Part shown: positions 1 through 6,605 of the stretch, one piece after another | How positions within the stretch are numbered: position 1 is the first letter of the stretch | How the letters are laid out: every line of letters begins with the position of its first letter | The notes under the pieces: model-generated | Databases searched by the model: none | What the model saw: only the letters and a program-made list of their open reading frames with translations | Told to the model about the DNA's origin: nothing | Made by a program: the position numbers and the translations under genes | Origin: DATLBY01 sp035526665 | Lineage (GTDB): Bacteria > Acidobacteriota > Terriglobia > Bryobacterales > Bryobacteraceae | Assembly: GCA_035526665.1 (NCBI GenBank) | Contig: DATLBY010000258.1 | Coordinates: 1 to 12,085 of the forward strand | Direction: 5' to 3' | Length of the DNA: 12,085 nt

Positions 1-813
1 GGACGCAACGGAGATCGTAGTGATATTACTGACGCTGTTACCGGCGCGGACCTGAAGAGGAATGTAACAGCCCGTGGGAGGAGACTCCAGCACAAAATTG
101 ATCTGGTCCAAGCCCGGATACTCGGGTGACCGGCCCGCATATACAGGGCGAATCGTTTTCCCGGCGACGTTGATTTCCACGGTTCCCGGCCCCGCGGAGA
201 CGGCTCCAGGAGCCACGTTGTCGGGGCCTGCAATAGCGCCCAGGCCGGTTCCATACAGAATCACCGTTTGACCGGATTTCGCGGCAGTAGCCAGTCCATT
301 CACCGGCGTATTGCTCGGGGACACGAAGTTTTGCACAATTGCGGGACCGAATCCTGCGCGGTTCTTAGTGAACACGCCGAAGCTCGACGGTACGATCCAG
401 ATTTTCTGAGGATCGCTTGTTTGTCCCCCAAACGAAACAGTGACCGTGGCGCTGCCCACAGAAGCCGTCGACGGCAAAATGGCGTTGATCTGGGTTGCTG
501 AGGAGTAAAAGATATACGCGTTCACGGTCGTATTACCGGAGGTGACGCGGACCGATGTCCCGTTTGACGCCGGCAGAGAAACCGGCAGCGGCAGGGCGGA
601 GGCGGATACTCCCGTGGCCGGACCCAGGGCTTTGCCGAAGATGGAGAAAATCGACCCGGGAGCGATTAAAGGAACGGCCCCGCCCGCCGGAGTGCCCGCA
701 AAGCTGGCGGCGTTCACTACGCCATTCGTATTGATAAGGGGCTGACCGGCCGCGACGCTCGAAAACAGAATGCAGGTGCCTAGGAACACAAAAACGCGAA
801 ACGCTTGTATCAA
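1..813 (-). CDS. Secreted TIGR03437-domain protein, partial (3' end outside window)
   Basis: The minus-strand frame from TTG at 813 stays open for 271 codons to the left edge, so the stop lies outside the window. Residues 1-22 look like a signal peptide: a short basic start, a hydrophobic stretch (VFVFLGTCILF), then a SVAAG cleavage region. From about residue 30 it matches the Solibacter-type TIGR03437 domain as I know it: VVNAASF (32-38), APGSIFSIFG (51-60), a TQINAILP segment (107-114), VILYGTGLG (184-192), a LDQINFVL segment (235-242) and the closing SNITTISVA (262-270). The domain is usually C-terminal in long secreted proteins and its function is unknown. Here it follows the signal peptide directly, so this is either a one-domain protein ending just past the edge or one with further domains. 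TTG is the first start after the in-frame stop of the upstream dehydrogenase, and AAAGGA lies 9 nt before it. The protein is probably extracytoplasmic. Family identity is strong; function is unknown. Confidence 0.85.
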   Translation of the reverse strand, partial: MIQAFRVFVFLGTCILFSSVAAGQPLINTNGVVNAASFAGTPAGGAVPLIAPGSIFSIFGKALGPATGVSASALPLPVSLPASNGTSVRVTSGNTTVNAYIFYSSATQINAILPSTASVGSATVTVSFGGQTSDPQKIWIVPSSFGVFTKNRAGFGPAIVQNFVSPSNTPVNGLATAAKSGQTVILYGTGLGAIAGPDNVAPGAVSAGPGTVEINVAGKTIRPVYAGRSPEYPGLDQINFVLESPPTGCYIPLQVRAGNSVSNITTISVAS

Positions 814-828
814 CGGTGTCTATCCTTT
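811..828 (-). promoter_or_regulatory. Ribosome binding site inside the last codons of the upstream gene, with TTG start
   Basis: On the minus strand the last two sense codons of the acyl-CoA dehydrogenase (AAA GGA) are followed by TAG, six bases and TTG. AAAGGA is the only good Shine-Dalgarno-like match and lies 9 nt before TTG. It decides the start of the secreted TIGR03437 gene and suggests translational coupling, since ribosomes ending the first gene stop on the binding site of the second. Confidence 0.55.
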
Positions 829-1962
829 CAAAAGCTGCCGTGCAATTACCAGTCGCTGAATCTCACTGGTTCCTTCGCCGATGGTGCAGAGCTTGACGTC
901 GCGATAGAACTTTTCCACCGGGTAGTCCTTGATGAAGCCGTATCCGCCATGGATCTGGAGGGCTTCATCGCAGACCTTCACCGCCATTTCGGACGCGTAC
1001 AGTTTGGCCATCGCGGAATCTTTCGTGACGCGCTGATCTCTATCCTTCAGCCAGCCGGCACGGTAGGTCAACAGCCGCGCCGCTTCAATGGAGGTCGCCA
1101 TATCAGCCAGCTTGAACTGGATCGCCTGAAATTCCGAGATGGGCCGGCCGAACTGTTTTCTCTGCTTGGAATAGCGGAGAGCCGCATCGTAGGCGCCCTG
1201 AGCAATGCCGATCGATAGCGCCGCAATTGAAATACGCCCGCCATCCAGGATTCTCAAACTGTCCACGAATCCTTCGCCCTGCCTGCCCAATAATTGGGAA
1301 GCGGGAAGACGGCAGTCACTAAACAGCACTTCACCCGTGGCGCTCGCCCGCATCCCCAGCTTGTTCTCTTTTTTACCTACGCGGAACCCCGCCGTGTCTT
1401 TTTCGAGAATGAATGCAGAGATGCCGTGGTGCGAGGCGCTCCGGTCCGTTACCGCCATGGCTACGCAGACGTCGGCGTAGTGGGCATTCGTCGTGAACGT
1501 TTTCCCGCCGTTCAGTATCCAGTTGCCGCCATCGCGAGTAGCCGTGCTCCGCGTCCCCGCGGCATCCGATCCCGCCTCGGGCTCAGTCAACGACCAGCAG
1601 CCGATCCACTCACCAGTGGCTAGTTTGGGGATGTACCGCCGCTTCTGCTCATCGCTGCCGGCCAAAAAAATATGATTCGAGCAGAGCGAATTGTGCGCCG
1701 CCACAATGAGGCCCACGGAACCGTCCACCCGCGCCAGTTCTTCGATGATGATGCAGTATTCAATGTAGCCGAGGCCGGATCCGCCTAAATCTTCGGGAAA
1801 GATGGCTCCCATGTATCCGAGCTCGCCCAGCTTTTTGATGATTTCGAGCGGGAAGATCTGGTTTTCGTCCCATTCGAGAACATGCGGCGCGATTTCCGAT
1901 TGAGCGAAGTCGCGCACCGATTTCCTGAGCTGCACCTGATCAGGTGTAAACTCAAAGTCCAT
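820..1962 (-). CDS. Acyl-CoA dehydrogenase (short-chain/butyryl-CoA type)
   Basis: This 380-residue protein has the full length of the acyl-CoA dehydrogenase family: flavoenzymes that make a trans-2,3 double bond in acyl-CoA and pass electrons to electron-transferring flavoprotein. The helical N-terminal domain spans about 1-120 and the middle beta domain about 121-235, with the signature TEPEAGSD at 126-133. The C-terminal helical domain contains RKQFGRPI (268-275) and the second family signature starting QIHGGYGF (336-343) and running to RD at 354-355. Glu363 in GEGTSEIQ is at the position of the catalytic base in short- and medium-chain enzymes. Isovaleryl-type enzymes carry the base elsewhere, so a short straight-chain or branched substrate is likely but not fixed. 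It is cytosolic. The start is ATG with no strong ribosome binding site. It follows the oxidoreductase gene by 26 nt and precedes the secreted TIGR03437 gene by 6 nt, so the three are probably co-transcribed, though no shared pathway is obvious. Confidence 0.93.
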   Translation of the reverse strand: MDFEFTPDQVQLRKSVRDFAQSEIAPHVLEWDENQIFPLEIIKKLGELGYMGAIFPEDLGGSGLGYIEYCIIIEELARVDGSVGLIVAAHNSLCSNHIFLAGSDEQKRRYIPKLATGEWIGCWSLTEPEAGSDAAGTRSTATRDGGNWILNGGKTFTTNAHYADVCVAMAVTDRSASHHGISAFILEKDTAGFRVGKKENKLGMRASATGEVLFSDCRLPASQLLGRQGEGFVDSLRILDGGRISIAALSIGIAQGAYDAALRYSKQRKQFGRPISEFQAIQFKLADMATSIEAARLLTYRAGWLKDRDQRVTKDSAMAKLYASEMAVKVCDEALQIHGGYGFIKDYPVEKFYRDVKLCTIGEGTSEIQRLVIARQLLKG

Positions 1963-1988
1963 CAGGTTAGGTTAGCAGAGCGGCGGAT

Positions 1989-3197
1989 TTAGACGAGCTC
2001 TTCCTTCTTCGGATCCCACTTTATGGTGCGGCCCTGCAGGTAGCTTTCCACCGTCATCCGGCAGGCAATCGCCACGCGGAATCCCACATCGAACGGGCAA
2101 TTCGGCGTGGCGCCGGAGCGTATGCAGTCCAGGAAATTCTGCATGTGACCGTTCCCGGGAGCTTTGGTCTGTCCCACTTGCTCGGCGCCGTCCGGACGGT
2201 TTACTTTTTGCGGGCGGTAGCGGATCTGCTGGCCCTTGGAGATGGTGCCGTCGGTCCCGAGAACATCCTCCGACACGCCAAGTTCGTTGTTGCCGAATCC
2301 GGAGTCCCAGCTAAACTGCAGCTCTTCGGGCTGATCCAAAGAGACGCTCATCGTATCGGGAACTTCGCGGCCGTCCTTCCACAGATAAATTCCGCCGGTC
2401 ATCGTGGCGGATTTCGGAACCTGTAGCCCCATCACCTTGTACCAGAAGGCAAGCTGGTGGCACATGTTCTCGTAGATGTTCCCGCCTGAATAATCCCAAA
2501 AGAAGCGCCAGTTCAGATAGCGGTTGGCGTCGAAGTCCCGCTTGGGAGCTTCCCCCAGGAACGACTTCCAGATCACCGACTCGGCCGACGGGTTACCATA
2601 ATCGGCCAGCTTGCGCGACCATTGCGGCTTGTTGTGCGGCGTGTTCCGGTACATGTGGGCGTGGATCGCGGTGATCTTGCCCATGTTGCCGCTCGCCAGA
2701 AAGGCCGCCGCGTCGGTAACTTGCCCGCTGGAACACGACTGGTGGCCAATCTGGACCGTCCTCTTGCCGGCCTTCTGATAGGCAGCCCGCATCCGTTTGG
2801 CGTGATCGACGGTGAAGGCCATCGTCTTTTCCTGATAAACATGCTTGCCCGCGTCCATGGCCGCGACAAAGTGTTCACAGTGGAGATGCTGCGGCGTCGC
2901 GATCAAAACCGCGTCAATCGATTTATCATCCAGCAGGTAGCGATAGTCCAGATACGTCTTGGCGCCGGGGGCAACCTTCTTGGCGTCTTCCAACCGCTTG
3001 GTATAGATATCGGCAAAGGCGGCAAAATCGGTATTCGGGCATGACATGGCCCAACGCACAATCTCCATCCCGCGGTCGCCCGCGCCGATGATACCCAGGC
3101 GAATGCGCTCGTTTGCGCCTAAAACGGCGCCAGGCGCGGCAATCGTGGTGGCAATGCCTGAGGCCATGCGGCCAATAAAATGACGTCTGGAATCCAT
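1989..3197 (-). CDS. Tat-signal Gfo/Idh/MocA family oxidoreductase
   Basis: This 402-residue protein belongs to the Gfo/Idh/MocA family of NAD(P)-dependent sugar or polyol oxidoreductases. SRRHFIG at residues 3-9 is a twin-arginine motif. It is followed by a hydrophobic stretch to about 27 ending AVLGA, so the folded enzyme is probably exported by Tat, perhaps with its nucleotide bound as in glucose-fructose oxidoreductase. The Rossmann loop GIIGAGDRG is at 35-43 and the alpha/beta C-terminal domain begins near 155. The usual EKP motif reads EKT (123-125): Lys124 is kept and the proline is lost. The usual DxxxH reads ENMCH (243-247): His247 is kept and Glu replaces Asp. Related secreted members are abundant in Acidobacteria and Planctomycetes; substrates are mostly unknown, and sugars or glycosides are the best guess. 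The ATG start has GGAG 7 nt upstream. It heads the left minus-strand run and is divergent from glcE. Confidence 0.9.
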   Translation of the reverse strand: MDSRRHFIGRMASGIATTIAAPGAVLGANERIRLGIIGAGDRGMEIVRWAMSCPNTDFAAFADIYTKRLEDAKKVAPGAKTYLDYRYLLDDKSIDAVLIATPQHLHCEHFVAAMDAGKHVYQEKTMAFTVDHAKRMRAAYQKAGKRTVQIGHQSCSSGQVTDAAAFLASGNMGKITAIHAHMYRNTPHNKPQWSRKLADYGNPSAESVIWKSFLGEAPKRDFDANRYLNWRFFWDYSGGNIYENMCHQLAFWYKVMGLQVPKSATMTGGIYLWKDGREVPDTMSVSLDQPEELQFSWDSGFGNNELGVSEDVLGTDGTISKGQQIRYRPQKVNRPDGAEQVGQTKAPGNGHMQNFLDCIRSGATPNCPFDVGFRVAIACRMTVESYLQGRTIKWDPKKEELV

Positions 3198-3212
3198 GCG
3201 ATTACTCCGGTT

Positions 3213-3224
3213 GCAAATGTTTGC
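3213..3224. promoter_or_regulatory. 12-bp dyad (possible operator) in a divergent intergenic region
   Basis: GCAAA-TG-TTTGC is an inverted repeat with 5-bp arms and a 2-bp centre. It lies between the oxidoreductase gene (minus) and glcE (plus). Next to it, at 3226-3231, the minus strand reads TATAAA, 28 nt before the oxidoreductase ATG and a reasonable -10 box; no convincing -35 is visible. A dimeric repressor or activator could bind here and act on both directions. This rests on symmetry and position only, and a short AT-rich dyad can arise by chance. Confidence 0.25.
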
Positions 3225-3286
3225 GTTTATACCAGTGTATCCGATGAGGCCACCGGCCGGCGGTCTGCGCTAAAGTAGTGGTTTCC

Positions 3287-4411
3287 ATGGACATTGTCAG
3301 ACCTCAGAGCGCCCCGGAGATGGCGCGTGTGCTTCGCGAATGTGCGGCGGCCGGCCAGAGCATCCATCTGGGCGGCGCATTTACCAAGCGGCTCATGGCT
3401 GGTCCCTTGGGTCAGGCCGACGTCACTGTATCCACCAGCAACTTGAACGGCGTCCTGGAGTACGAGCCGCGCGATCTGACCATCAGCGTCGGAGCCGGGA
3501 TGCGATTTGCCGAGTTGACCCGAATTCTTGCGGAAAATGGTCAAATGGTGCCGCTCGATCCGCCATTTTTTGACGATGCAACCGTCGGAGGGGTGGTCGC
3601 CGCCAATACCAGCGGTCCTCGCCGGCGGCTTTACGGCTCGGCGCGAGACCTCATCATCGGGATGACCTTCGCAACGCTGGAAGGTAAGCTGATAAATTCC
3701 GGCGGCATGGTGGTGAAGAACGTCGCGGGGCTGGATATGGGAAAACTCATGATCGGCTCCTTTGGGACGCTAGCCGCGATGACATCCGTAAATTTCAAGC
3801 TGCAACCGGCTCCCGTGGCTGAGGGTACCTTTGTGACGCGCTTCGCCGATGCTACCACCACATTCGGCGCCCGCGACCGCATCCTCGACAGCGTTCTTCA
3901 GCCTTCCGCCGTGGACATCTTGAATCCGCAAGCCGCGGGGCGGGTGGGGCTGGATCAATGGTGTCTGCTGGTGCGGGTAGGCGGCAACGCCAGGGTGATG
4001 GAGCGCTACGCGCGTGAGTTCTCCGCCGCCGAAGCGCTGGAGCCGGAGCAAGCAGTCGCTATATGGGCTCGAATCCGCGAATACACGCGCGATTTTTTGC
4101 AGGAAAATGCCAACGGAGCGGTCGCCCGTATATCCACGACAATCGTGGAGTTGAAGAGCGCCGTGGAAGCGTTCGATGTCCCGGTGGTGGCCCGCGCCGC
4201 AAACGGAATCTGCTATGCGTATTTTGTCGATTGCGCTGCGGCAAATCTACACGGCCACAAAGGCGTCATCGAATACGCTCCGGAGTCCGGAAAGGCGTCG
4301 ATGGATCTCTGGCCTTCGCCGGGAAACGATTTCGCAATGATGGAAAAGGTTAAAAAAATGTTCGATCCAGGCAATTTGTTAAACCGGGGGAGGATGTATG
4401 GCCGCCTCTGA
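3287..4411 (+). CDS. glcE: Glycolate oxidase subunit GlcE (FAD-binding)
   Basis: This 374-residue protein fits GlcE, the second FAD-binding subunit of the GlcDEF glycolate oxidase, which oxidises glycolate (and often D-lactate) to glyoxylate and feeds electrons to the respiratory chain. The N-terminal FAD_binding_4 domain (about 1-175) shows LTISVGAGMRFAEL (64-77), DPPFFDDATVGGVVAANTSG (91-110), RRRLYGSARDLIIGM (112-126) and GGMVVKNVAGLDMGKLMIGSFGTL split over 139-162. The C-terminus has the GlcE-type short ending FDPGNLLNRGRMYGRL (359-374) and lacks the larger cap domain of GlcD. I chose ATG 3287; an in-frame GTG at 3278 would add three residues, and neither has a strong Shine-Dalgarno. The last 14 nt overlap glcF, which points to translational coupling. 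No glcD lies beside it; the gene immediately upstream is the divergent oxidoreductase. The GlcE call is firm; the true substrate of the complex is open. Confidence 0.9.
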   Translation: MDIVRPQSAPEMARVLRECAAAGQSIHLGGAFTKRLMAGPLGQADVTVSTSNLNGVLEYEPRDLTISVGAGMRFAELTRILAENGQMVPLDPPFFDDATVGGVVAANTSGPRRRLYGSARDLIIGMTFATLEGKLINSGGMVVKNVAGLDMGKLMIGSFGTLAAMTSVNFKLQPAPVAEGTFVTRFADATTTFGARDRILDSVLQPSAVDILNPQAAGRVGLDQWCLLVRVGGNARVMERYAREFSAAEALEPEQAVAIWARIREYTRDFLQENANGAVARISTTIVELKSAVEAFDVPVVARAANGICYAYFVDCAAANLHGHKGVIEYAPESGKASMDLWPSPGNDFAMMEKVKKMFDPGNLLNRGRMYGRL

Positions 4412-5717
4412 GACCCGGCACTTCCACGATGCCCCGCGGCAGAAGGACCTCGACCGCTGCGTACACTGTGGGCTTTGCCTGAATGCCTGCCCCACCTATC
4501 GGGAGCTCGGCGTCGAGATGGATTCCCCGCGCGGGCGCATCTACCAAATGGTCCAGGTGGCCACCGGTCAGGCAAAAATTAATCCCGATTACATTTTGCA
4601 CCTGGACCTCTGTCTGGCTTGCCGTGGCTGCGAAACAGCCTGCCCCTCAGGCGTTGAATATGGCCGGCTCATCGAAGCCGCACGGGCTGAGATCGTGCAG
4701 AATACGCCGGCGTCTCTCCGCACCAGACTGATCCGCAGCGCCGTTTTTAAGCACTTGCTGCCCTCGCGGAGCAATCTGAAACTGGCCGGAGCCATGCTGT
4801 ATCTGTATCAGGCTTCCGGCCTGCAGAAGCTCGTCCGCTCCTCCGGCATTTTGGAGCTTCTCGGCCCTCTGGGTAAAGCCGAGCGCCTTACCCCTGCTGT
4901 GCAGACGCCCAGCTTCTACCGCTTTTACGGCAAAGTCCTGCCCGCGGAAGGCCGGCAAAAATATCGTGTCGCGGTACTTGGCGGATGCATCGCGAATATC
5001 TGTTTCGCCCGTCTGAATGAAGCCACGGTGCGCGTCCTGCAAAAGAACGGTTGTGAGGTCTCGATCCCGGACCAGCAGACCTGCTGCGGCGCGTTGCATG
5101 TCCATGCCGGCCTGAAGCACGAGGCTCGGAAACTGGCGCGCCGCAACATCGATACGCTGCTCGCGGGCAACTATGACGCGATCATCACGAATGCCGCCGG
5201 CTGCGGGTCCACTTTGAAGGAGTACGATGAGCTCCTCGAAGAGGATACCGAGTACGCCGCCAACGCGATGCGGTTCAAGACTCTGATGAAAGATGTGACG
5301 GAGTTTCTCGCATCCATCGAGCTCAACCCGGAGTTGGGTGCTTTACCGTACAAGCTGACGTACCAGGACTCCTGCCACCTGGCGCATGGCCAGAAGATAA
5401 AGGCCGCTCCCCGTTCGCTGCTACGCGCGGTTCCCGGAATCACCTTCCGTGAAATGCCAATGGCGGACCTTTGTTGCGGCAGCGCCGGCATCTACAATGT
5501 GGTCCACAATGACATGTCGATGCAAATTCTCGAACGGAAGATGCAGAACGTCAATTCCGTGAATCCGGATGTGATCGCGACTGCGAACCCGGGCTGCATG
5601 CTGCAGCTGGAAGCCGGCGCCAGGATGTATGGCCGCGGCCAGCGCGTCGCCCACGTAGTGGAGATTCTCGACGAGTCCTACCGCGCCTGGTCCGGAGCTC
5701 CCCCGCAAAGTGCGTAG
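4398..5717 (+). CDS. glcF: Glycolate oxidase iron-sulfur subunit GlcF
   Basis: This 439-residue protein is the iron-sulfur subunit of glycolate oxidase, slightly longer than E. coli GlcF (about 407). It has two 4Fe-4S motifs: Cys21/24/27 with Cys31, and Cys72/75/78 with Cys82. Two cysteine-rich CCG domains follow. The first has GGC (195-197) and CCG (229-231), the second DSCH (324-327) and CCG (359-361), and Cys400 lies in an NPGC segment. CCG domains are known in GlcF, LutA/LldE and HdrB. This arrangement next to glcE favours GlcF, although a GlpC- or LutA-like role is the alternative. It probably sits at the inner membrane and passes electrons from the flavin subunits to quinone. The start ATG 4398 overlaps the end of glcE and has a purine-rich GGGGGAGG ending 4 nt before it. 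Its stop lies 5 nt from the stop of the convergent esterase gene, so any terminator must lie inside coding sequence. Confidence 0.92.
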   Translation: MAASETRHFHDAPRQKDLDRCVHCGLCLNACPTYRELGVEMDSPRGRIYQMVQVATGQAKINPDYILHLDLCLACRGCETACPSGVEYGRLIEAARAEIVQNTPASLRTRLIRSAVFKHLLPSRSNLKLAGAMLYLYQASGLQKLVRSSGILELLGPLGKAERLTPAVQTPSFYRFYGKVLPAEGRQKYRVAVLGGCIANICFARLNEATVRVLQKNGCEVSIPDQQTCCGALHVHAGLKHEARKLARRNIDTLLAGNYDAIITNAAGCGSTLKEYDELLEEDTEYAANAMRFKTLMKDVTEFLASIELNPELGALPYKLTYQDSCHLAHGQKIKAAPRSLLRAVPGITFREMPMADLCCGSAGIYNVVHNDMSMQILERKMQNVNSVNPDVIATANPGCMLQLEAGARMYGRGQRVAHVVEILDESYRAWSGAPPQSA

Positions 5718-5722
5718 AGATT

Positions 5723-6580
5723 TTATTTTAGCTCCGCCAAGTGAGGCTCAGCTAGCTGTTTTGCCAGCCAGTCGACCATGTACTGCTTGTACATGGTGAA
5801 GTCCTTCGACGCCTCCCATCGGCGGATACCGTGAACGGCGCCGTTTACGGGAAGTAGATCGCACTGTCCTCCCGCCTTCCGGATGTCTGCGCAGAACTTT
5901 GCGGATTGCTCAAACGGGACCAACCTGTCCGCAGTTCCGTGAATCAACAGAAATGGAGGCATGTCGCGGCGCACATGTGTCACTGGGGAAAGCTGGCGCA
6001 GCCGCATCAGCAGAAGTTCGGCCCAAGGTCCGCCTTGCACAGCCTGACGGATTGACGGCGGAATCATGGTCGAATTCCGCACCAGATTTACAAGGTCGCT
6101 TGGATTATAGAAGGAGACCACAGCCTTTACCGCACTCTCAGGTGTCGCCGTAAGAGCCGCCATGGAGGCCAGTTGCGCTCCTGCCGATTCACCCACCAGC
6201 GCCACCCGGTTGGGATCGATCTTGAACTCGCCGCTATGGGCTTTTACGTACTGTACCGCAGCCTGCACATCGTCGATCGCGGCGCCAAAGAGCGGTAGTT
6301 CCGCTGCCAGACGGTAGCTGACGGAGAACCACGCGAAGCCTGCCTGGGATAACGGCCGGAATAGCGGTTCCACATTGTAGTCACGGCTGCCGCCGACCCA
6401 GCCTCCGCCATGCACAATCACCACGGCGGGGAATGGGCCCTTACTCTCCGGGATGCTGGCGTCCATCCGCAAAATGAAGTCACCGGCGCGGCCATATTCG
6501 ATATCGGGTCGGACCGCCGCCCCTCCAACTGTTAAAGCGCTAAGCATGATCAACGAATACCGGGCCCACTGCAGGCTCAT
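5723..6580 (-). CDS. Secreted alpha/beta-hydrolase, carboxylesterase/lipase (BD-FAE/HSL-like)
   Basis: This 285-residue esterase of the alpha/beta-hydrolase fold starts with a likely signal peptide (hydrophobic residues 9-22, ending GGAA), so it is probably periplasmic or secreted. The oxyanion-hole motif HGGGW is at 57-61. Ser132 in GESAG is the nucleophile, Asp218 in HGTADRLVP the acid, and His250 in NGAVHGIRRW the base. The layout fits the BD-FAE/hormone-sensitive-lipase type; relatives remove acetyl or feruloyl groups from plant polysaccharides or hydrolyse short-chain esters, and the substrate cannot be read from sequence. ATG 6580 has no clear Shine-Dalgarno. It follows the methyltransferase gene by 25 nt on the same strand, so the two may be co-transcribed. 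It converges on glcF with a 5-nt gap. Confidence 0.88.
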   Translation of the reverse strand: MSLQWARYSLIMLSALTVGGAAVRPDIEYGRAGDFILRMDASIPESKGPFPAVVIVHGGGWVGGSRDYNVEPLFRPLSQAGFAWFSVSYRLAAELPLFGAAIDDVQAAVQYVKAHSGEFKIDPNRVALVGESAGAQLASMAALTATPESAVKAVVSFYNPSDLVNLVRNSTMIPPSIRQAVQGGPWAELLLMRLRQLSPVTHVRRDMPPFLLIHGTADRLVPFEQSAKFCADIRKAGGQCDLLPVNGAVHGIRRWEASKDFTMYKQYMVDWLAKQLAEPHLAELK

Positions 6581-6605
6581 CTGAAGTTTTGGACGTCCGC
6601 GATTG

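Noticed and set aside
74..745. Three plus-strand open frames (74-271, 268-501, 542-745)
   Set aside because: They lie opposite the minus-strand TIGR03437 gene, show no domain, and have low-complexity Pro/Arg/Ala-rich translations typical of antisense frames in GC-rich DNA.
805..1675. Plus-strand frames opposite the acyl-CoA dehydrogenase
   Set aside because: The minus-strand protein matches its family along its full length; the plus frames have no recognisable motif or ribosome binding site.
2145..3044. Plus- and minus-strand frames inside the oxidoreductase gene, the longest being 2622-3044
   Set aside because: Shadows of a full-length, well-recognised minus-strand gene.
3278..3286. GTG at 3278 as the glcE start
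   Set aside because: Possible, but it adds only three residues and has no better ribosome binding site than the ATG at 3287; kept as an alternative only.
4647..5120. 157-codon minus-strand frame inside glcF
   Set aside because: It overlaps the conserved iron-sulfur and CCG coding region of glcF and resembles no family.
5749..5758. Perfect 10-bp palindrome CAGCTAGCTG near the glcF/esterase boundary
   Set aside because: It lies inside the esterase coding end, has no T-run or loop, and is short enough to occur by chance.
6591..6598. GGACGTCC palindrome between the methyltransferase and the esterase
   Set aside because: Eight bases in a 25-nt gap with no promoter elements beside it; too short to call an operator.
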